Source: Kovacikia minuta CCNUW1
GTDB lineage: Bacteria > Cyanobacteriota > Cyanobacteriia > Leptolyngbyales > Leptolyngbyaceae
DNA length: 64,000 nt
Assembly (NCBI RefSeq): GCF_020091585.1
Contig: NZ_CP083583.1
Coordinates: 992,001 to 1,056,000 of the forward strand
Direction of reading: 5' to 3'
A program made the translations under genes and the position numbers. Every line of letters begins with the position of its first letter. Within the stretch, counting starts at the first letter, position 1. Below are positions 37,101 to 46,046 of this stretch, piece after piece. The notes below the pieces were generated by a model. That model searched no databases. It saw only the letters and a program-made list of their open reading frames with translations, and had not been told where the DNA came from.

Positions 37101-38653
37101 ATAGTTCCCGGTTCCAACCCACCGCTTGAAATGGCAGGCTTGAGGTTGAGGTAGGGTTTATTGTTGGCGTTTGTCCCAGAAGCGTTAAGCAGAGCTACAC
37201 CAGCAGGTAAATTGGCAAAAAGAGCAATCACCTGACGACCGATCGCAGTGGTGCCTGTATTCTGCACTTGCAGATTGGCAACAAATTTCCCAGTCTTTGG
37301 ATTCCGATGCACATTGCTCAATAGCGCTTTCAAATCAGTCGTTGTGGTAAAACTGCTGACATTGGAAATCGCTGCACCAGGTAGTACGGTTCGGGGTGTA
37401 GAGAAGACCGGACTACTCACGCCCAGAGAGTCTACGGTGTTAGTCAAGTTTGTCACCTGAACCTGAGCGTTTGTGTCCGCATCGTTATTGATCAATTGGA
37501 AAATGAGTGTTCCGCTTGTCTCATCCTTCAAACTGCTCAGGTCAATCTCAACTTTTGACCCGTTATATGTCACTAATCCAGGTGTATATTCAGCATTGTT
37601 CCCGGATAACGAGAACACCGCTGTTCCTTTCCCCTGGTCTAGCAACGTTTGACTAGTTGAATTTACTAAATAGACAAGGAAGGCATCCTCAATGGCTGTA
37701 GATGAATTCGCTGTCCCAAATTGAGCACTCAGATCAAACGTGAGTTTACGGGTGCCCTGAGATTGCCCCAGCTCGATCGGAATAGTGGTCTGGGTCAGAA
37801 AACGATTGCCCTCGTCCAGACTTATAGAGCCTGAATACAGGCTGAATTTGTAGCCTGTATTAACGCCCGCTGCACCTGTGTAAATGCGAATATAGTAGGT
37901 TCCTGCATTCAAAGAACTATCAATGAACTCGGTTAAAGTCCCACCATTCGTTGAACTTTGAATGACATTATTACTGCTGTCAAGTAGTTGAATATTTGCG
38001 TCTCCACTGAATCCACTCAACTGAAGGTGAACACTATTGATTTCTGTTAACAAGCTGAATTTGTAATAGTCATTAGCATCTGTATCGCTAATAATGCCAC
38101 TATAAGTACCGCTACCATTTAGGGTGCCAATGTTAAAAGCGGTTGCTGTTGTGTTTCCCGCGTTGTCGATCGCGGTTGGTGGGTCAAACTGAGTAGCGGA
38201 TGAAATAATCTTCCAGTTTGTATCTTTTGTTCCCAGATTGGCAGCAGTACTGTAGGTTGTGCCGTTCATCAACCAGATCGCTGTCTGCCCAGAACTATAG
38301 TTACGCCAAAGAATGTCATTTTTCTGGTCGCCGTTGAAATCATCTATTCCTGCGATCGTCCAGGCAGTTCCACTCAGCGTCGGCAAGCTAACCGCCGTGT
38401 TCAACGAAGTCCCATTAATCAGCCAAATGACATTCTGCCCGGTACTCCCATTGCGCCAAAGAATATCACTTTGCCCATCGCCATTAAAGTCTGAGATCGC
38501 TTGCGACCAAGTTGAACCGCTGACATTGGGCAGTGAAATAGCAATCCCCAGCGTTGCCCCATTCATCTGCCAGATCACATTTTGCCCGGTACTCCCATTG
38601 CGCCAGAGGATATCGGTTTGCAGGTCGCCATCAAAATCGCCAGTGCCGACCAA
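31127..38653 (-). CDS. Giant RHS-repeat protein with FG-GAP and PPC domains, main section
   Basis: 2,508 codons. Approximate order: three FG-GAP/VCBS-like units (DFNGDGQSDILWRNGSTG, residues 1-140); a PPC-like secreted domain (170-275); beta-sandwich and cadherin-like domains (300-640); a carboxypeptidase-regulatory-like repeat (640-720); a Cys-containing RHS N-terminal region (930-1160, GGVMESHELMTYQSLGETRG); first YD repeats (1170-1400); about ten FG-GAP units (1410-2130, LGDLNGDGKLDFVTANYGNG); and a second YD run to the TAG. FG-GAP blades inside an RHS shell recall Tc-toxin B/C and TcdB-type proteins. It lacks its own start: the real N-terminus lies in 38695-39480, one base out of frame. 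It is probably exported, although no classical signal peptide is seen. Confidence 0.82.
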   Translation of the reverse strand: MVGTGDFDGDLQTDILWRNGSTGQNVIWQMNGATLGIAISLPNVSGSTWSQAISDFNGDGQSDILWRNGSTGQNVIWLINGTSLNTAVSLPTLSGTAWTIAGIDDFNGDQKNDILWRNYSSGQTAIWLMNGTTYSTAANLGTKDTNWKIISSATQFDPPTAIDNAGNTTATAFNIGTLNGSGTYSGIISDTDANDYYKFSLLTEINSVHLQLSGFSGDANIQLLDSSNNVIQSSTNGGTLTEFIDSSLNAGTYYIRIYTGAAGVNTGYKFSLYSGSISLDEGNRFLTQTTIPIELGQSQGTRKLTFDLSAQFGTANSSTAIEDAFLVYLVNSTSQTLLDQGKGTAVFSLSGNNAEYTPGLVTYNGSKVEIDLSSLKDETSGTLIFQLINNDADTNAQVQVTNLTNTVDSLGVSSPVFSTPRTVLPGAAISNVSSFTTTTDLKALLSNVHRNPKTGKFVANLQVQNTGTTAIGRQVIALFANLPAGVALLNASGTNANNKPYLNLKPAISSGGLEPGTISDAVEISFDDPNLVQFNWQPSFLTGIANSAPVFSAIAPITIHPGESKSLSLATDADGDQVIYTLRVNGTQPPVSISGDGKLMINPNPNQLGNYTFTVVASDGALETTQDVQLTVAADSVTTTRVSGIIKNAGTTPQALQGIKVEWGSISTTTASDGSFTLEFANVSSTNPLPTTPLKVDGKQSGSYSDLTFDVSNLLGHNPYTAYNNVISQPIYLNALDTTHTTPISATGSTEVTNSTLAGTKLTVPAGTLQNAQGGAYTGQISLTSVNSSQLPVPLPDGLSSRGVIAVDLMTATCTGSLPLQVSNPTSYQGPLDLWGLTSDGTWKIVGAGYAGGDGLFTSSPFTLPGGTPPNGNTPTNGIPGGGYYFFAPKALTPKDLSAIPRNPDEVCESCKVRKQFNDDASVELYSGGVMESHELMTYQSLGETRGVQLQYNSLRADPRPIVHFGYDDVQYDSVNNDKYRMIAKLTVKLGDGSTYQVPGYEGHDYGLTGGENFWKLPTPTSGSTVDVDGALQVNLRNQASGIYDYDLTTGIKVLCNCPGEESYFYGASTTQHDQLVIVNSINSAFGSGWGLAGWQEIVESQSGSVLLIDGNGSQLVFKKVGSAYQSPEGDFSTLVKLANGQFQRTTKDGTVYTFNGQKKLETVADRNGLTTTYTYDSAGRLKSMVDPAGPQLETTFTYYNTGVNANRVRYITDPAGRVTEMVYDSNGNLFKVIDPDQKFRTWGYDSEHHITSNTDKLGNQGQAGHTDQGFYDFAGRATKAINKDGTVVKVSPAQVQGLYKPEETKNPFPAPVAFTTQPTEADYVDANGNVTRVRLDRAQQEIFSRDGLGTSTTFERTDTGANKKYLVTKSTDARGHSVSYTYDTKGNLVSMTDELSKGVQATDSLFPHPLYESPGQTVAKDWDGDGNLDLIGSNGASVNIVYGDGHGGFSTPTTLLPTGGHRLAIGDLNGDGRLDLVTGSFDGKTLSVHLQQSTGTFLQPTDLTITNSPGGEIVAIGLADLDGDQDLDLFSLNGAGYGNELDNTKNNLNVWVNNGQGGFGTTPLTTQLGNQRPVAISSGDVNGDNRLDFVVSSKTYTLSGNQIIVASQQVSVLLGQANAPFSIANTYTGGEGVQTALGDVNGDGKLDLAMLASDSTSISLLTGQGDGSFTALSGTPFSAPTGNLITSVFLKDVNGDGKLDLINTLTPGANNVAVSFGQGNSTLGAAQFYQLTGATDRLLFGDFTTQAEDPSLPGKLDLLIPTEGVSPNNGLLVNQGARTFVARPYADSRDFTVGNNPVVGSNPTAIATGDINGDSIPDVVTANAGTNTVSVGLGNGDGTFATIPDYAVGSSPQGVALGDLNGDGKLDFVTANYGNGTVSIGLGDGKGFFAAASSIAVGANPTSVSLGDLNGDDKLELVLTTSNQVSVLLNQTANGTLSFATRVDYGVGTTPKTAALGDINRDGKLDVVTANFGSGNLSVLLGAGNGTLGAATTYTVGTNPTSVALGDVNGDGKLDLVSTNASTDVSKNSISVLLGNGLGAFGTKTDYQVGYSPTAIGLGDFNNDGKLDVLTANSSTMSLLLGKGDGTFPAKNRFDFLTTGSPKAISLADLDLDGALDFVTANVGAAGAGSVSPRLNDLLRIGTPIGTGTHLYTYDPTFNQLTSETDELGRQTLYDIDSLTGNVKSMTRVVGTLDDPNAIVDDVVTRYTYTTDGRVETTMDSMGRVTRYNYSTNPTTVLLNGQQVQLLNPTGQLRSITFAEGTTDQATQWFGYDAAGNQTLMVDENGNRTVYSYDLNTNRLMGVTGADPDGSGPLAAPVTTYTYDANGNQLTVTDPNGNVTTNHYDNRGRLDWVMGADPDGQSGPLTAPVTTYQYDKNGNQIAVTDALGHVTKYSYDERDRLTETTNPDGKQTQSLYDFDNNPTGRIDASGHRANTVIDARGRRIRETDAAGNTTRFVYDPANQLIATVDAKGQMTHYVYDDLGRQIEVIDAQGHHTKTEYDRNGNVK

Positions 38654-38694
38654 ACTCCAGGCTGCGCTGGCAACCGCAAGATCAGCAGCACTGC

Positions 38695-39480
38695 TCAGCG
38701 CCCCCCATTCATCTGCCAGAGAACCGTGCGACCAGAATTGGAATTGCCTGTACTGGTATTGCGCCAGAGGATATCGGACTGACCATCGCCATTGAAATCA
38801 TCCGTTGCGGCAATCTTCCAATCTGCTCCGCTGACCGTTCCCAGAGAGATTGCGGTGCTGTAAGTAATACCATTCATTAGCCAAATAACGACCTGCCCAC
38901 TAGAAGCGTTGTGCCAAAGCAGATCGCTCGACCCATCTCCGTTAAAGTCCCCAATTCCTTCAATTTTGAAATTCTGGTTGCTTACGGTTGTTGAGGCAAC
39001 CGAGTCGAGGGACACCCCGTTCATCTCCCAGATCTCATTCTGTCCTGAACTGTAGTTACGCCAGACGATGTTGGTTTGTTCACTGCTTTGCGCTTGCACG
39101 CCCAGGGTGTAGTTAGCGCTGCTGCTGCCCGAACCCAGGAATACCCGCAGGTAGTAGATGCCTGCATCTAAACTGGCAAGATTAATATTCTCAGACAGAT
39201 TGCCCGTATTAACGGACTGCTGCACCACTGCTCCCGTGTGATCCAGCAATTGCACATCGGCATTCCCGTCTAATCCGGTCAATGACAGATTGAAGCTGCT
39301 GCGTCCCTCTAAGCGGAAGCGGTAGTAGTCATCATCCGTCAGGCTAACTACGTCCTGAAATGGCTGATTTGTGGTTTTAAGGTTCAAAGAGGTAGCAGCC
39401 GAAAGCGTGTCCCCTGGTTCAGGCAGCATAAATGTCTTCATGGTTCGCAACAAAATGACGGTATCATTGCGAACTGACAC
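38695..39480 (-). CDS. N-terminal section of the giant RHS protein (frameshifted at a G run)
   Basis: 261 codons; the likely start is the ATG at 39441 (MKTFMLPEPGDTLSAATSLN), as cyanobacterial proteins of this kind often begin this way. It contains a PPC-like domain (DDDYYRFRLEGRSSFNLSLT, AGIYYLRVFLGSG) and FG-GAP-like units (DFNGDGSSDLLWHNASSG). The frame ends at LWQMNGGR. Adding one G to the run of six at 38700-38705 would continue it as ALSSAADLAVASAAWSLVGT into the main section, so this is one gene of about 3,590 codons. The fault is either a sequencing error, a null mutation or a phase-variable tract. Confidence 0.78.
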   Translation of the reverse strand: MSVRNDTVILLRTMKTFMLPEPGDTLSAATSLNLKTTNQPFQDVVSLTDDDYYRFRLEGRSSFNLSLTGLDGNADVQLLDHTGAVVQQSVNTGNLSENINLASLDAGIYYLRVFLGSGSSSANYTLGVQAQSSEQTNIVWRNYSSGQNEIWEMNGVSLDSVASTTVSNQNFKIEGIGDFNGDGSSDLLWHNASSGQVVIWLMNGITYSTAISLGTVSGADWKIAATDDFNGDGQSDILWRNTSTGNSNSGRTVLWQMNGGR

Positions 39481-39767
39481 CTGCCATTATCACGATTTGC
39501 TGCTTTATCAAAGAATCAATTAATCGACTTCAGGCAACAAGCAGTAAATCCCCTCAGGAAAAGTTTAGAAGATGGAACCTAAGCTCCTGGAAGGCTCTCA
39601 AGTCGTACTACTAATTAAGGGTAATTACGGTCTACTTAGGTTGTATTTGTGTAACTAATGCGAACTTTTCTTTAAGTAACTAGAGTCCAAGCATGAAGTA
39701 AACGTGTTCTGCAATACATCAGAAATCTGTCACCAGTGCAGGGCATGTAAAGGTGGGATAAAGAGTT

Positions 39768-41849
39768 TTAAGCAGGGAATTCAACACGTTGAAGCCATTG
39801 ACCTGGACGCAGGCGATCGAGAAATTGCTGAACCACCAACCGTTCCTCACCCAAGAGTGGAGTGAAGAGTGGCACTTCCTGAAGTAGGGGATGGAGTGGA
39901 ATGGAATCGGTTGAAACTTTTTGGATATGAGGAATAGGTTCCCACTCAGCGGGTGGGTTGGAAGCATTAGAGCTGCCATTACATCCAATCCGCCATGCGA
40001 GTTTATCGGCAATCAGGTTGTAGTCCAGGGCGGCTGTGTCTGCCTGCTGAAGTTCGACCAGGATTTCTAGCCACAGGAGTTGAATGATTTTGCGGGCATG
40101 ATCTTCGATCACCCGTGGTTTATTCGCTTGTAGAAGCACACGAGCAATGTTGGCTTCCTGCCAGGTGATTGAGAGGTATTCCTGGGTCTGGTTGTGTTGC
40201 AGGGCAAAGGTTTGGTCGGCTTGTTGGATGAGGCTAAAGGCAGGTTGCCAGAGGTCCAAGTTCTGTTGGAGCAGGAATTGATGCGATCGGGTGAGCTTTG
40301 GTCCCTGACATACCTGGGCGATGTCTTGCAGACGACGGAAGATTTGGCGGCGGTTATGAATGCGATCAGGGTAGCTGGCGCTGCGGCTGACCTGGGTAGT
40401 AGACCAGCGGTGGTAGCGAACAAAGCTGTGGGGAACGTGCAGGAATTGTAGTCCAAGCAGGGCTGCTAAGGTGAAGTATTCCCGGTCCATGTAGATGGTG
40501 GTATTGGGGTTCCAGGCTTGCAGATGATGTAGTTGAAGAGCGGCTCTGCGGCGCAGGAGGTAAGTGTGTGGAGGTCGCCAGTTGTCGAGCAGGGTTTGCA
40601 GGATGAAGTCACCGTAGGAGCGATCGGCAAAGCGCAATTGGGCGATGAGTTGACGGTCTTCCCAGAAGCACCAGTCCCAGTCGCCATAGGCAACATCCGC
40701 TTCAGATTGTTGGACGAGGGCAATCAGTTGACGGCTGATTTTATCGGGAGCAAGTTCGTCATCAGCATCGAGCCATTGGATGTAGTCGCCTTGAGCCTGG
40801 GTGAAACCGAAGTTACGGGCGCGGTTCGCTCCCCGTAGGGGGCAGTGGTGGATTTGGAAAGGACGGGGGCAGGTTTGGGCGATCTCACGGGCGATTGCAA
40901 GGGTGTTGTCGGTGGAGCCGTTGTCTATGAGGTGAATTTCGAGGTTGGGGTAGGTTTGCTGGATGCAGCTTTGCAGGCAGGGAGCGAGGCGGGGGCGGCA
41001 TTATAGGCGGGAATGATGATGGAGACGAGGGGGGTGAGGGAAAGCGGTGTTAGTGGTTGGAGGGGAGGAGTGGGAAGGGTTTGAGTGGAGGGTTTGGGTT
41101 GCAGGGTGAAGGTGGGGGTGACTTTGAGGTGGTAGTGGGGGTCGAGTCCACGTCGGTGGAGGGCGTTTTGGATAGCTTGGTGGGTGCAACGGATGGTGTC
41201 GATTTGGTTGTTGGTGACGTTACCGGAGTGGCGACGGTAGAAATAAAGCGGTTTGGGCAGGTGGTAGATGTCGGTGATTTCGGAGAGTTTGAGGCACAGG
41301 TCGTAGTCTTCGGAGGTGGTGAAGTTGGGGTCGATACCGCCGACCTGCTCGTAGACGCTGCGGCGCATCAGGCGGAAGTGGAAGGTCATGAAGTCGGTCA
41401 AGAGGCGATCTTTGCTGTAGGGGATGCGGCACAGCCTGCCTAAACCTTTGTCTTGACCGTGTTCGTTGATAATCAGGTGGTTGGTGTAGACGAGTCCAAT
41501 GTGAGGGTGGGTGTCTAGGATGGCGGCGGTTTCGGCAAGGGTAGTGGGAGCGAGTAGGTCATCGCTATCGACCCAGCCGAGGTAGGGAAAGGAGGTGGAG
41601 GGCGATCGCGGATTTTAGAGATAGGGAGATTCCCTGGTGAGGGGCAGAGATAACACGGATGCGATCGTCTGTAAAGGCATAAGACTGGGCAATCTGAAGG
41701 GAGTTATCGGTGGAACCGTCATCCCAAATCAGTAGCTCAAAGTTGGGTTGGGTTTGGGCAAGAATACGATCGAGGGTGAGGGGGAGATATGCAGCACGGT
41801 TGTAGACGGTAACGATGAGGGAAATAGGAGAAGGCACGGATTTGGGCAC
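39768..41849 (-). pseudogene. Two-domain family 2 glycosyltransferase with two frameshifts
   Basis: First GT2 domain: SPISLIVTVYNRAAYLPLTL, LLIWDDGSTDNS, then a one-base insertion near 41603 (in CGATCGCCCTCC) before PYLGWVDSDDLLAPTT; then FHFRLMRRSVYEQVGGID. Second GT2 domain: PLVSIIIPAYNA, then a shift in a C/G run near 40985-40995, then QQTYPNLEIHLIDNGSTDNT and IQWLDADDELAPDK, ending with a helical C-terminus (to 39768). Restored length is about 690 residues. The start is a GTG at 41849; a 7-bp hairpin (GCACAGC/GCTGTGC) at 41846-41867 overlaps it. It is a paralogue of 22871-23638. The frameshifts may be errors or true decay. Confidence 0.75.
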
Positions 41850-42003
41850 AGCATGAAGTGGCTGTGCTTAGGGTTCCCACAAATGCATACAGCATCGGCA
41901 GGGCGATCGCACTCAGTAAATTGTCATCTGCTCACAGAGACACGATCGCTTGTCCCAATGAGGGCGATTGCGCTATTCCAGATGGAAGGAGACAAGCAGC
42001 CAG

Positions 42004-43275
42004 TCAAGGTTTCCACCGTAATCCTATAAGTGCAATCCCTGATGGACCACTTGAAGCCAAAACCATTGTTCCATCTGAACTTTTTACAGATATAGAGTCA
42101 GAACCATTAATCATCCAAATGTGTGGAAAGACATCATTGCGATACCTTCGCTCGTCCACGACAAAACTTTTCTCAGCATGGCCATTTTTGTACCAAATTG
42201 CCCGATCATACCCATAAGTAAGAGTTCGCTCTCCTTCAACAGCAACAACAGTTAGCTGAGGAATCGGAGGAAATTCAAAAGATGGATTAGTATATTTCGT
42301 TGGAACACTGTAAAATCTTCTGTTGGCTGAACAAACATCAGCCCAATCTTCATTAGCCAAAATTGAGACAAAGGCATCCTCCTGAGTGGTCAGTCCAACA
42401 TTTTGTAGAACGATTCTATCGGACTCACCATTTTTTCTGTATCGATTTAGAGAGTAACTGTCACCAGTGAAGAGCATATCAGAGGTCAGTGCGAGTAAGG
42501 AGCCGCTTGGTTTGTTCTGTAACCATTTAAGGGTGACAATGTTCTCTTTCCCGCTAGATTCTAAACACTTAATTCGCTGGCGTATACTTCCCTCCAACTT
42601 GCAAAGAGATGTTCCAACACCTGCTGAATCAAGAAAACCCTTCCATCGCCAACTCCCTTTGATAACTCCCTCTGCATTGATGAACCAGGCATAATCCAAG
42701 CTCAAAATCCAAACGGCATCACCGCTTACTCCAACCAGACGGGTACCTCCAGGGTTTCGTATAGATTGCTTCAAATTTCCCTCAGCGTCGTAGCGCACTA
42801 ATTTCTCTCCAAACAGCACCCAGGCTCCACCATCGCTACGAGCAGCCAGACTGTATGGTTCTACTGGTAAAGGGATAGCTCTGGGTGTTTCATTCAATAA
42901 AACGGCTGTAGGCTGTGTTCTACCAGCACCATCCTCTAATGTCCCTGCAAGTCCTCCAGGACTTGCAGATAGGCTTAGTCCGGGCCTGGCTGAATAGGTT
43001 TTGGGTCCCGGTATTTTGGAATAATCAACCGCGTTAAAGCCAGTACTGGGAAGCAAATTTATCTCTGACAAATTTAGTTTTAACGGTCTATTCCACTCCA
43101 GTTTCGAGATTTTCCAAACATCAACCTTATAACAATTTTCAGGCTTTCTTAACGCTTGCGGCTCTTGTGCCTGTAATATGCGATCCTGCCTGATTGCTAA
43201 TACGCAAACACCAAAGCATAGCAGAGTTCCTAAGAGGCTGTAGCGATGACTAAATGGAAAATTCATCTGTTTCAC
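42004..43275 (-). CDS. Secreted hypothetical protein (candidate immunity protein)
   Basis: A 423-residue protein with a signal-peptide-like N-terminus (YSLLGTLLCFGVCVLAIRQD, about residues 12-31; an alternative ATG is 43266). The rest is beta-rich with short repeats of a propeller type (SDGGAWVLFGEKLVRYDAEG, GVSGDAVWILSLDYAWFIN). No family recognised. It lies 53 bp downstream of the NlpC/P60-type toxin tip on the same strand, the position expected of an immunity gene, and its predicted export would match a periplasmic toxin. Confidence 0.6.
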   Translation of the reverse strand: MKQMNFPFSHRYSLLGTLLCFGVCVLAIRQDRILQAQEPQALRKPENCYKVDVWKISKLEWNRPLKLNLSEINLLPSTGFNAVDYSKIPGPKTYSARPGLSLSASPGGLAGTLEDGAGRTQPTAVLLNETPRAIPLPVEPYSLAARSDGGAWVLFGEKLVRYDAEGNLKQSIRNPGGTRLVGVSGDAVWILSLDYAWFINAEGVIKGSWRWKGFLDSAGVGTSLCKLEGSIRQRIKCLESSGKENIVTLKWLQNKPSGSLLALTSDMLFTGDSYSLNRYRKNGESDRIVLQNVGLTTQEDAFVSILANEDWADVCSANRRFYSVPTKYTNPSFEFPPIPQLTVVAVEGERTLTYGYDRAIWYKNGHAEKSFVVDERRYRNDVFPHIWMINGSDSISVKSSDGTMVLASSGPSGIALIGLRWKP

Positions 43276-43328
43276 CTTAATGTTAATTATTTTGCACTAA
43301 TAATTAGATACATTAGTTTCAGAATTAA

Positions 43329-45956
43329 CTACCTGAATCCAGATAGTTGTGTAATAGGTATGCCAACCTGCACGAAACCTCCTCCATCTGGACGCCTATA
43401 AAGATCGATAATCTTATCAATTCTTGCAGGATCAGTTGTGAGGGGATTAGAATCACTACCAATCAAGTTTATGATAGAATTTCCACCCATAGAAATTCCT
43501 ACGTGCCCCGGAAGCGATCTTGAAGACTTTCCTCCAAGCCCTAAAAATTTAGATTCAAGTGGAGTAAAGAATATGAGATCCCCTACTCTTGGTACTGCAC
43601 TGCTCTTGCCTATTCTGCCAAGTTCTTCCTCCTTATAGTCAGGCAGGTTTTCTCTCCATCCCAATCTCTTCCAAATCTCGCTTTCACTGAATCCCCCTGG
43701 TGGGGGAAAAGTATAAAAGTTTCTAATTTCTTCTGGGGTGATTCTTCCAGAGAGATAACCCGCATATAGAGCAAATTCCCAACAGTTCATACTACTGCTT
43801 GATGGCAATGAATCTACTCTTCTCTGCTCTACAAAATGCTTATAAAAATCGGTAGCAGCACCAACAGGAACCCAATTCAATGATCCTTTGAGTAATGCTG
43901 CTGTAATTGTGATAGAAGATTCATCACTAAAAGCTCTAATCTTATTCATCAAAGGTTCAGATTGAAGAATAACTTGTCGATTTGTCGTCGAAAATCTGCT
44001 GATTTCAGATAGAACCTTAGCAACTTCTTTTGAGGCTAATGCACTGCCCAAGGATTTAGTTTTCTCTAGTGTTCCAAGCTTATCGATTTCACTAGAGAAT
44101 TCTTCTAAGTTAAGAGGGAGAATATCCGTAATGCCAGAAACATTGAGGTCTGGGAGAGGAGAAACTTCATTGCCAGTGATAAAAGCTTTAAGCCTGTTAG
44201 CAGAAGCCACTATGTCATTTTGATTCTGTGCTTGCCATAAGCTCTTCAAGAAATCGTTCTCCTCATAAATAAATCCTTGATCCAAGTTGAGCTTCGAAGC
44301 AGCATAGTAGCCAGTTACAGCGACTACATTAGCAAGGTAAGATGGACTTTTTCGATCTGTTTCTAGATCTGGCACCATTTTGATTGCTTCAAACATTTTG
44401 CCTTGAAAATTCAGCAGATCTATTCGTCCATCGTGTGTCTCAACTCCCTTGAATAAAGCACTCAGTCCACCCTGTCCCAAGCTTTGGTCTTCTCCACGCC
44501 AGAACCTATTAAGAAAAGTATTAAGTGCGTCGTCGTTAGAACTAGGTGTGTCGTCTGGATTCATTTTGGTATATTCCACCCCAAACTCTATTAATTCCCG
44601 TAGAAACGTCGCATTCTTCATGTCTCCTTTGAGGCTCGTGACATTACTTGCTGCTTGAACGAGATTACTGAGGAATTGAATCGCCTTCACTGGGTCATTC
44701 ACCCCATCGAGCAATTGCCCCAACTCACTCACGCCTTTCTGAAGCGCTGCTGCAATCTCCTCACTATCCTTAAACTGCCCATTCGCATCGGGCACTTGCA
44801 GCCGCCACAGCCGATCCAGGAAGCCAAATACCTCATCCTCCACTGGCACTGTCGCTTCCGGGTTGGGATTCAACCAGGCATAGGTTTGTGCCAACTGCAT
44901 GACTGCGGTTGCCAATGCCTGTTGTTCTGCTAAGTCAGTGACTCCAGGGGTTGCCTCAGTTACTACATCTAACAGGGTTGCTTGAAATACCTGCACCCTA
45001 ACGGAGGTGGGACTTGTCGAATTGAGGGCATCTCCAATCAGTTCCTGTGCCAACCATGCCCCTGCCCAATGCTCAAATCCTTCATACACCCCTGCCTTAA
45101 CCCCTTGCGAGTCAAACGCATCCACAAACAGCCCTTGCATCACTAATTCCATCCGGTTGATTAATGCCTGGTCACTGGCTTGTTTGAATCCTTCGGGCGT
45201 AATCAGTGTTGCTAACCGTTCCCCAATTCCCAGCAGGATATTTTTCCGATTATTCAGGGCTGCTTTCTCATTGATGGTCGTGGGATGGGTACTAATGGAA
45301 TCCACCGCCACGGTTAGAATCTGGTCGATGCTCTCAACGTATTCAAACTCATAGCCGCTGCCCGTTGGGCCTTTATTCCCCTCTTTACCCTCTGGAGTTA
45401 GGGGCCCGCCATTATATCCAGGAGTCCATCCACCTCCGCCACCAGAACCACCCCCACTGTAGTAACCCCAGTTACCATCCTTACCAACTTTGCCCCAGGT
45501 CTGCACGTCATCGCCATCTGGGTCAACCGTTTTGGGTGGATCGCTGAACGGACCTGTACTGCCCCCTTCCGTCCATTGGTCATCATCTTCCACCCGTCTG
45601 TCGCCTGGGACAAAGAACTGGAAGCGGGTGCGCTGGGAATTCCCTGCGATATCCGTACTGGTCAAGATCAGGTTATAGACTTCCTCTTCTTGTAGGACAG
45701 AATTGTTCGCTGCCAGTTCGTCTATCACCTGGTCAAAAGTGGTGCCATTGGGTGAACCTGTGACGGTAAAGGAATGCTGTGAGATCGCTTCCCCATCACT
45801 TGCTCGTTCGATCGCGTAAGCCACCTCCACATCACTCAAGTTATCCTGCACCGTGCCCTGCAAATGCATCCCCCGTTCCCAGGCAATCCCATCAATCACA
45901 TCGGGCAAAGATGTCTCTGGTGCCATGCGGTCTAATTGGAAATGTACCGATCGCAC
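43329..45956 (-). CDS. Displaced polymorphic toxin tip with NlpC/P60-like C-terminus
   Basis: 875 codons from a GTG inside the conserved module (SVHFQLDRMAPETSLPDVID), so the gene lacks its N-terminal half and has no normal start. Order: PGDRRV module (about 1-125), Gly-rich linker (WGYYSGGGSGGGGGWTPGYN near 170), helical repeats (YAWLNPNPEA, FGFLDRLWRLQ; KMNPDDTPSS, LNTFLNRFWRGE; and others, 230-620) and a unique C-terminus. There MNCWEFALYAGYLSG (near 718), PRVGDLIFFTPLE and LPGHVGISMGGNSII (near 815) give the Cys and His of an NlpC/P60 or CHAP-like peptidase or amidase. The scaffold is highly similar to 46583-51783. This is the counterpart of displaced RHS or CdiA tips. Confidence 0.75.
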   Translation of the reverse strand: MRSVHFQLDRMAPETSLPDVIDGIAWERGMHLQGTVQDNLSDVEVAYAIERASDGEAISQHSFTVTGSPNGTTFDQVIDELAANNSVLQEEEVYNLILTSTDIAGNSQRTRFQFFVPGDRRVEDDDQWTEGGSTGPFSDPPKTVDPDGDDVQTWGKVGKDGNWGYYSGGGSGGGGGWTPGYNGGPLTPEGKEGNKGPTGSGYEFEYVESIDQILTVAVDSISTHPTTINEKAALNNRKNILLGIGERLATLITPEGFKQASDQALINRMELVMQGLFVDAFDSQGVKAGVYEGFEHWAGAWLAQELIGDALNSTSPTSVRVQVFQATLLDVVTEATPGVTDLAEQQALATAVMQLAQTYAWLNPNPEATVPVEDEVFGFLDRLWRLQVPDANGQFKDSEEIAAALQKGVSELGQLLDGVNDPVKAIQFLSNLVQAASNVTSLKGDMKNATFLRELIEFGVEYTKMNPDDTPSSNDDALNTFLNRFWRGEDQSLGQGGLSALFKGVETHDGRIDLLNFQGKMFEAIKMVPDLETDRKSPSYLANVVAVTGYYAASKLNLDQGFIYEENDFLKSLWQAQNQNDIVASANRLKAFITGNEVSPLPDLNVSGITDILPLNLEEFSSEIDKLGTLEKTKSLGSALASKEVAKVLSEISRFSTTNRQVILQSEPLMNKIRAFSDESSITITAALLKGSLNWVPVGAATDFYKHFVEQRRVDSLPSSSSMNCWEFALYAGYLSGRITPEEIRNFYTFPPPGGFSESEIWKRLGWRENLPDYKEEELGRIGKSSAVPRVGDLIFFTPLESKFLGLGGKSSRSLPGHVGISMGGNSIINLIGSDSNPLTTDPARIDKIIDLYRRPDGGGFVQVGIPITQLSGFR

Positions 45957-46001
45957 GATGCTTTGAGCGAGATCGCCCTAAGTATGGTGCTTGATGAGGC
46001 A

Positions 46002-46041
46002 ATCGTGCTACGCAAGGGGCGATCGTGCTACGCAAGGGGCG
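46002..46041 (+). repeat. 20-bp tandem repeat
   Basis: Two adjacent copies of ATCGTGCTACGCAAGGGGCG (46002-46021 and 46022-46041), followed by a HIP1 site. It lies at the junction between the displaced toxin tip and the small gene pair. This repeat type is common between cyanobacterial genes. Confidence 0.85.
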
Positions 46042-46046
46042 ATCGC

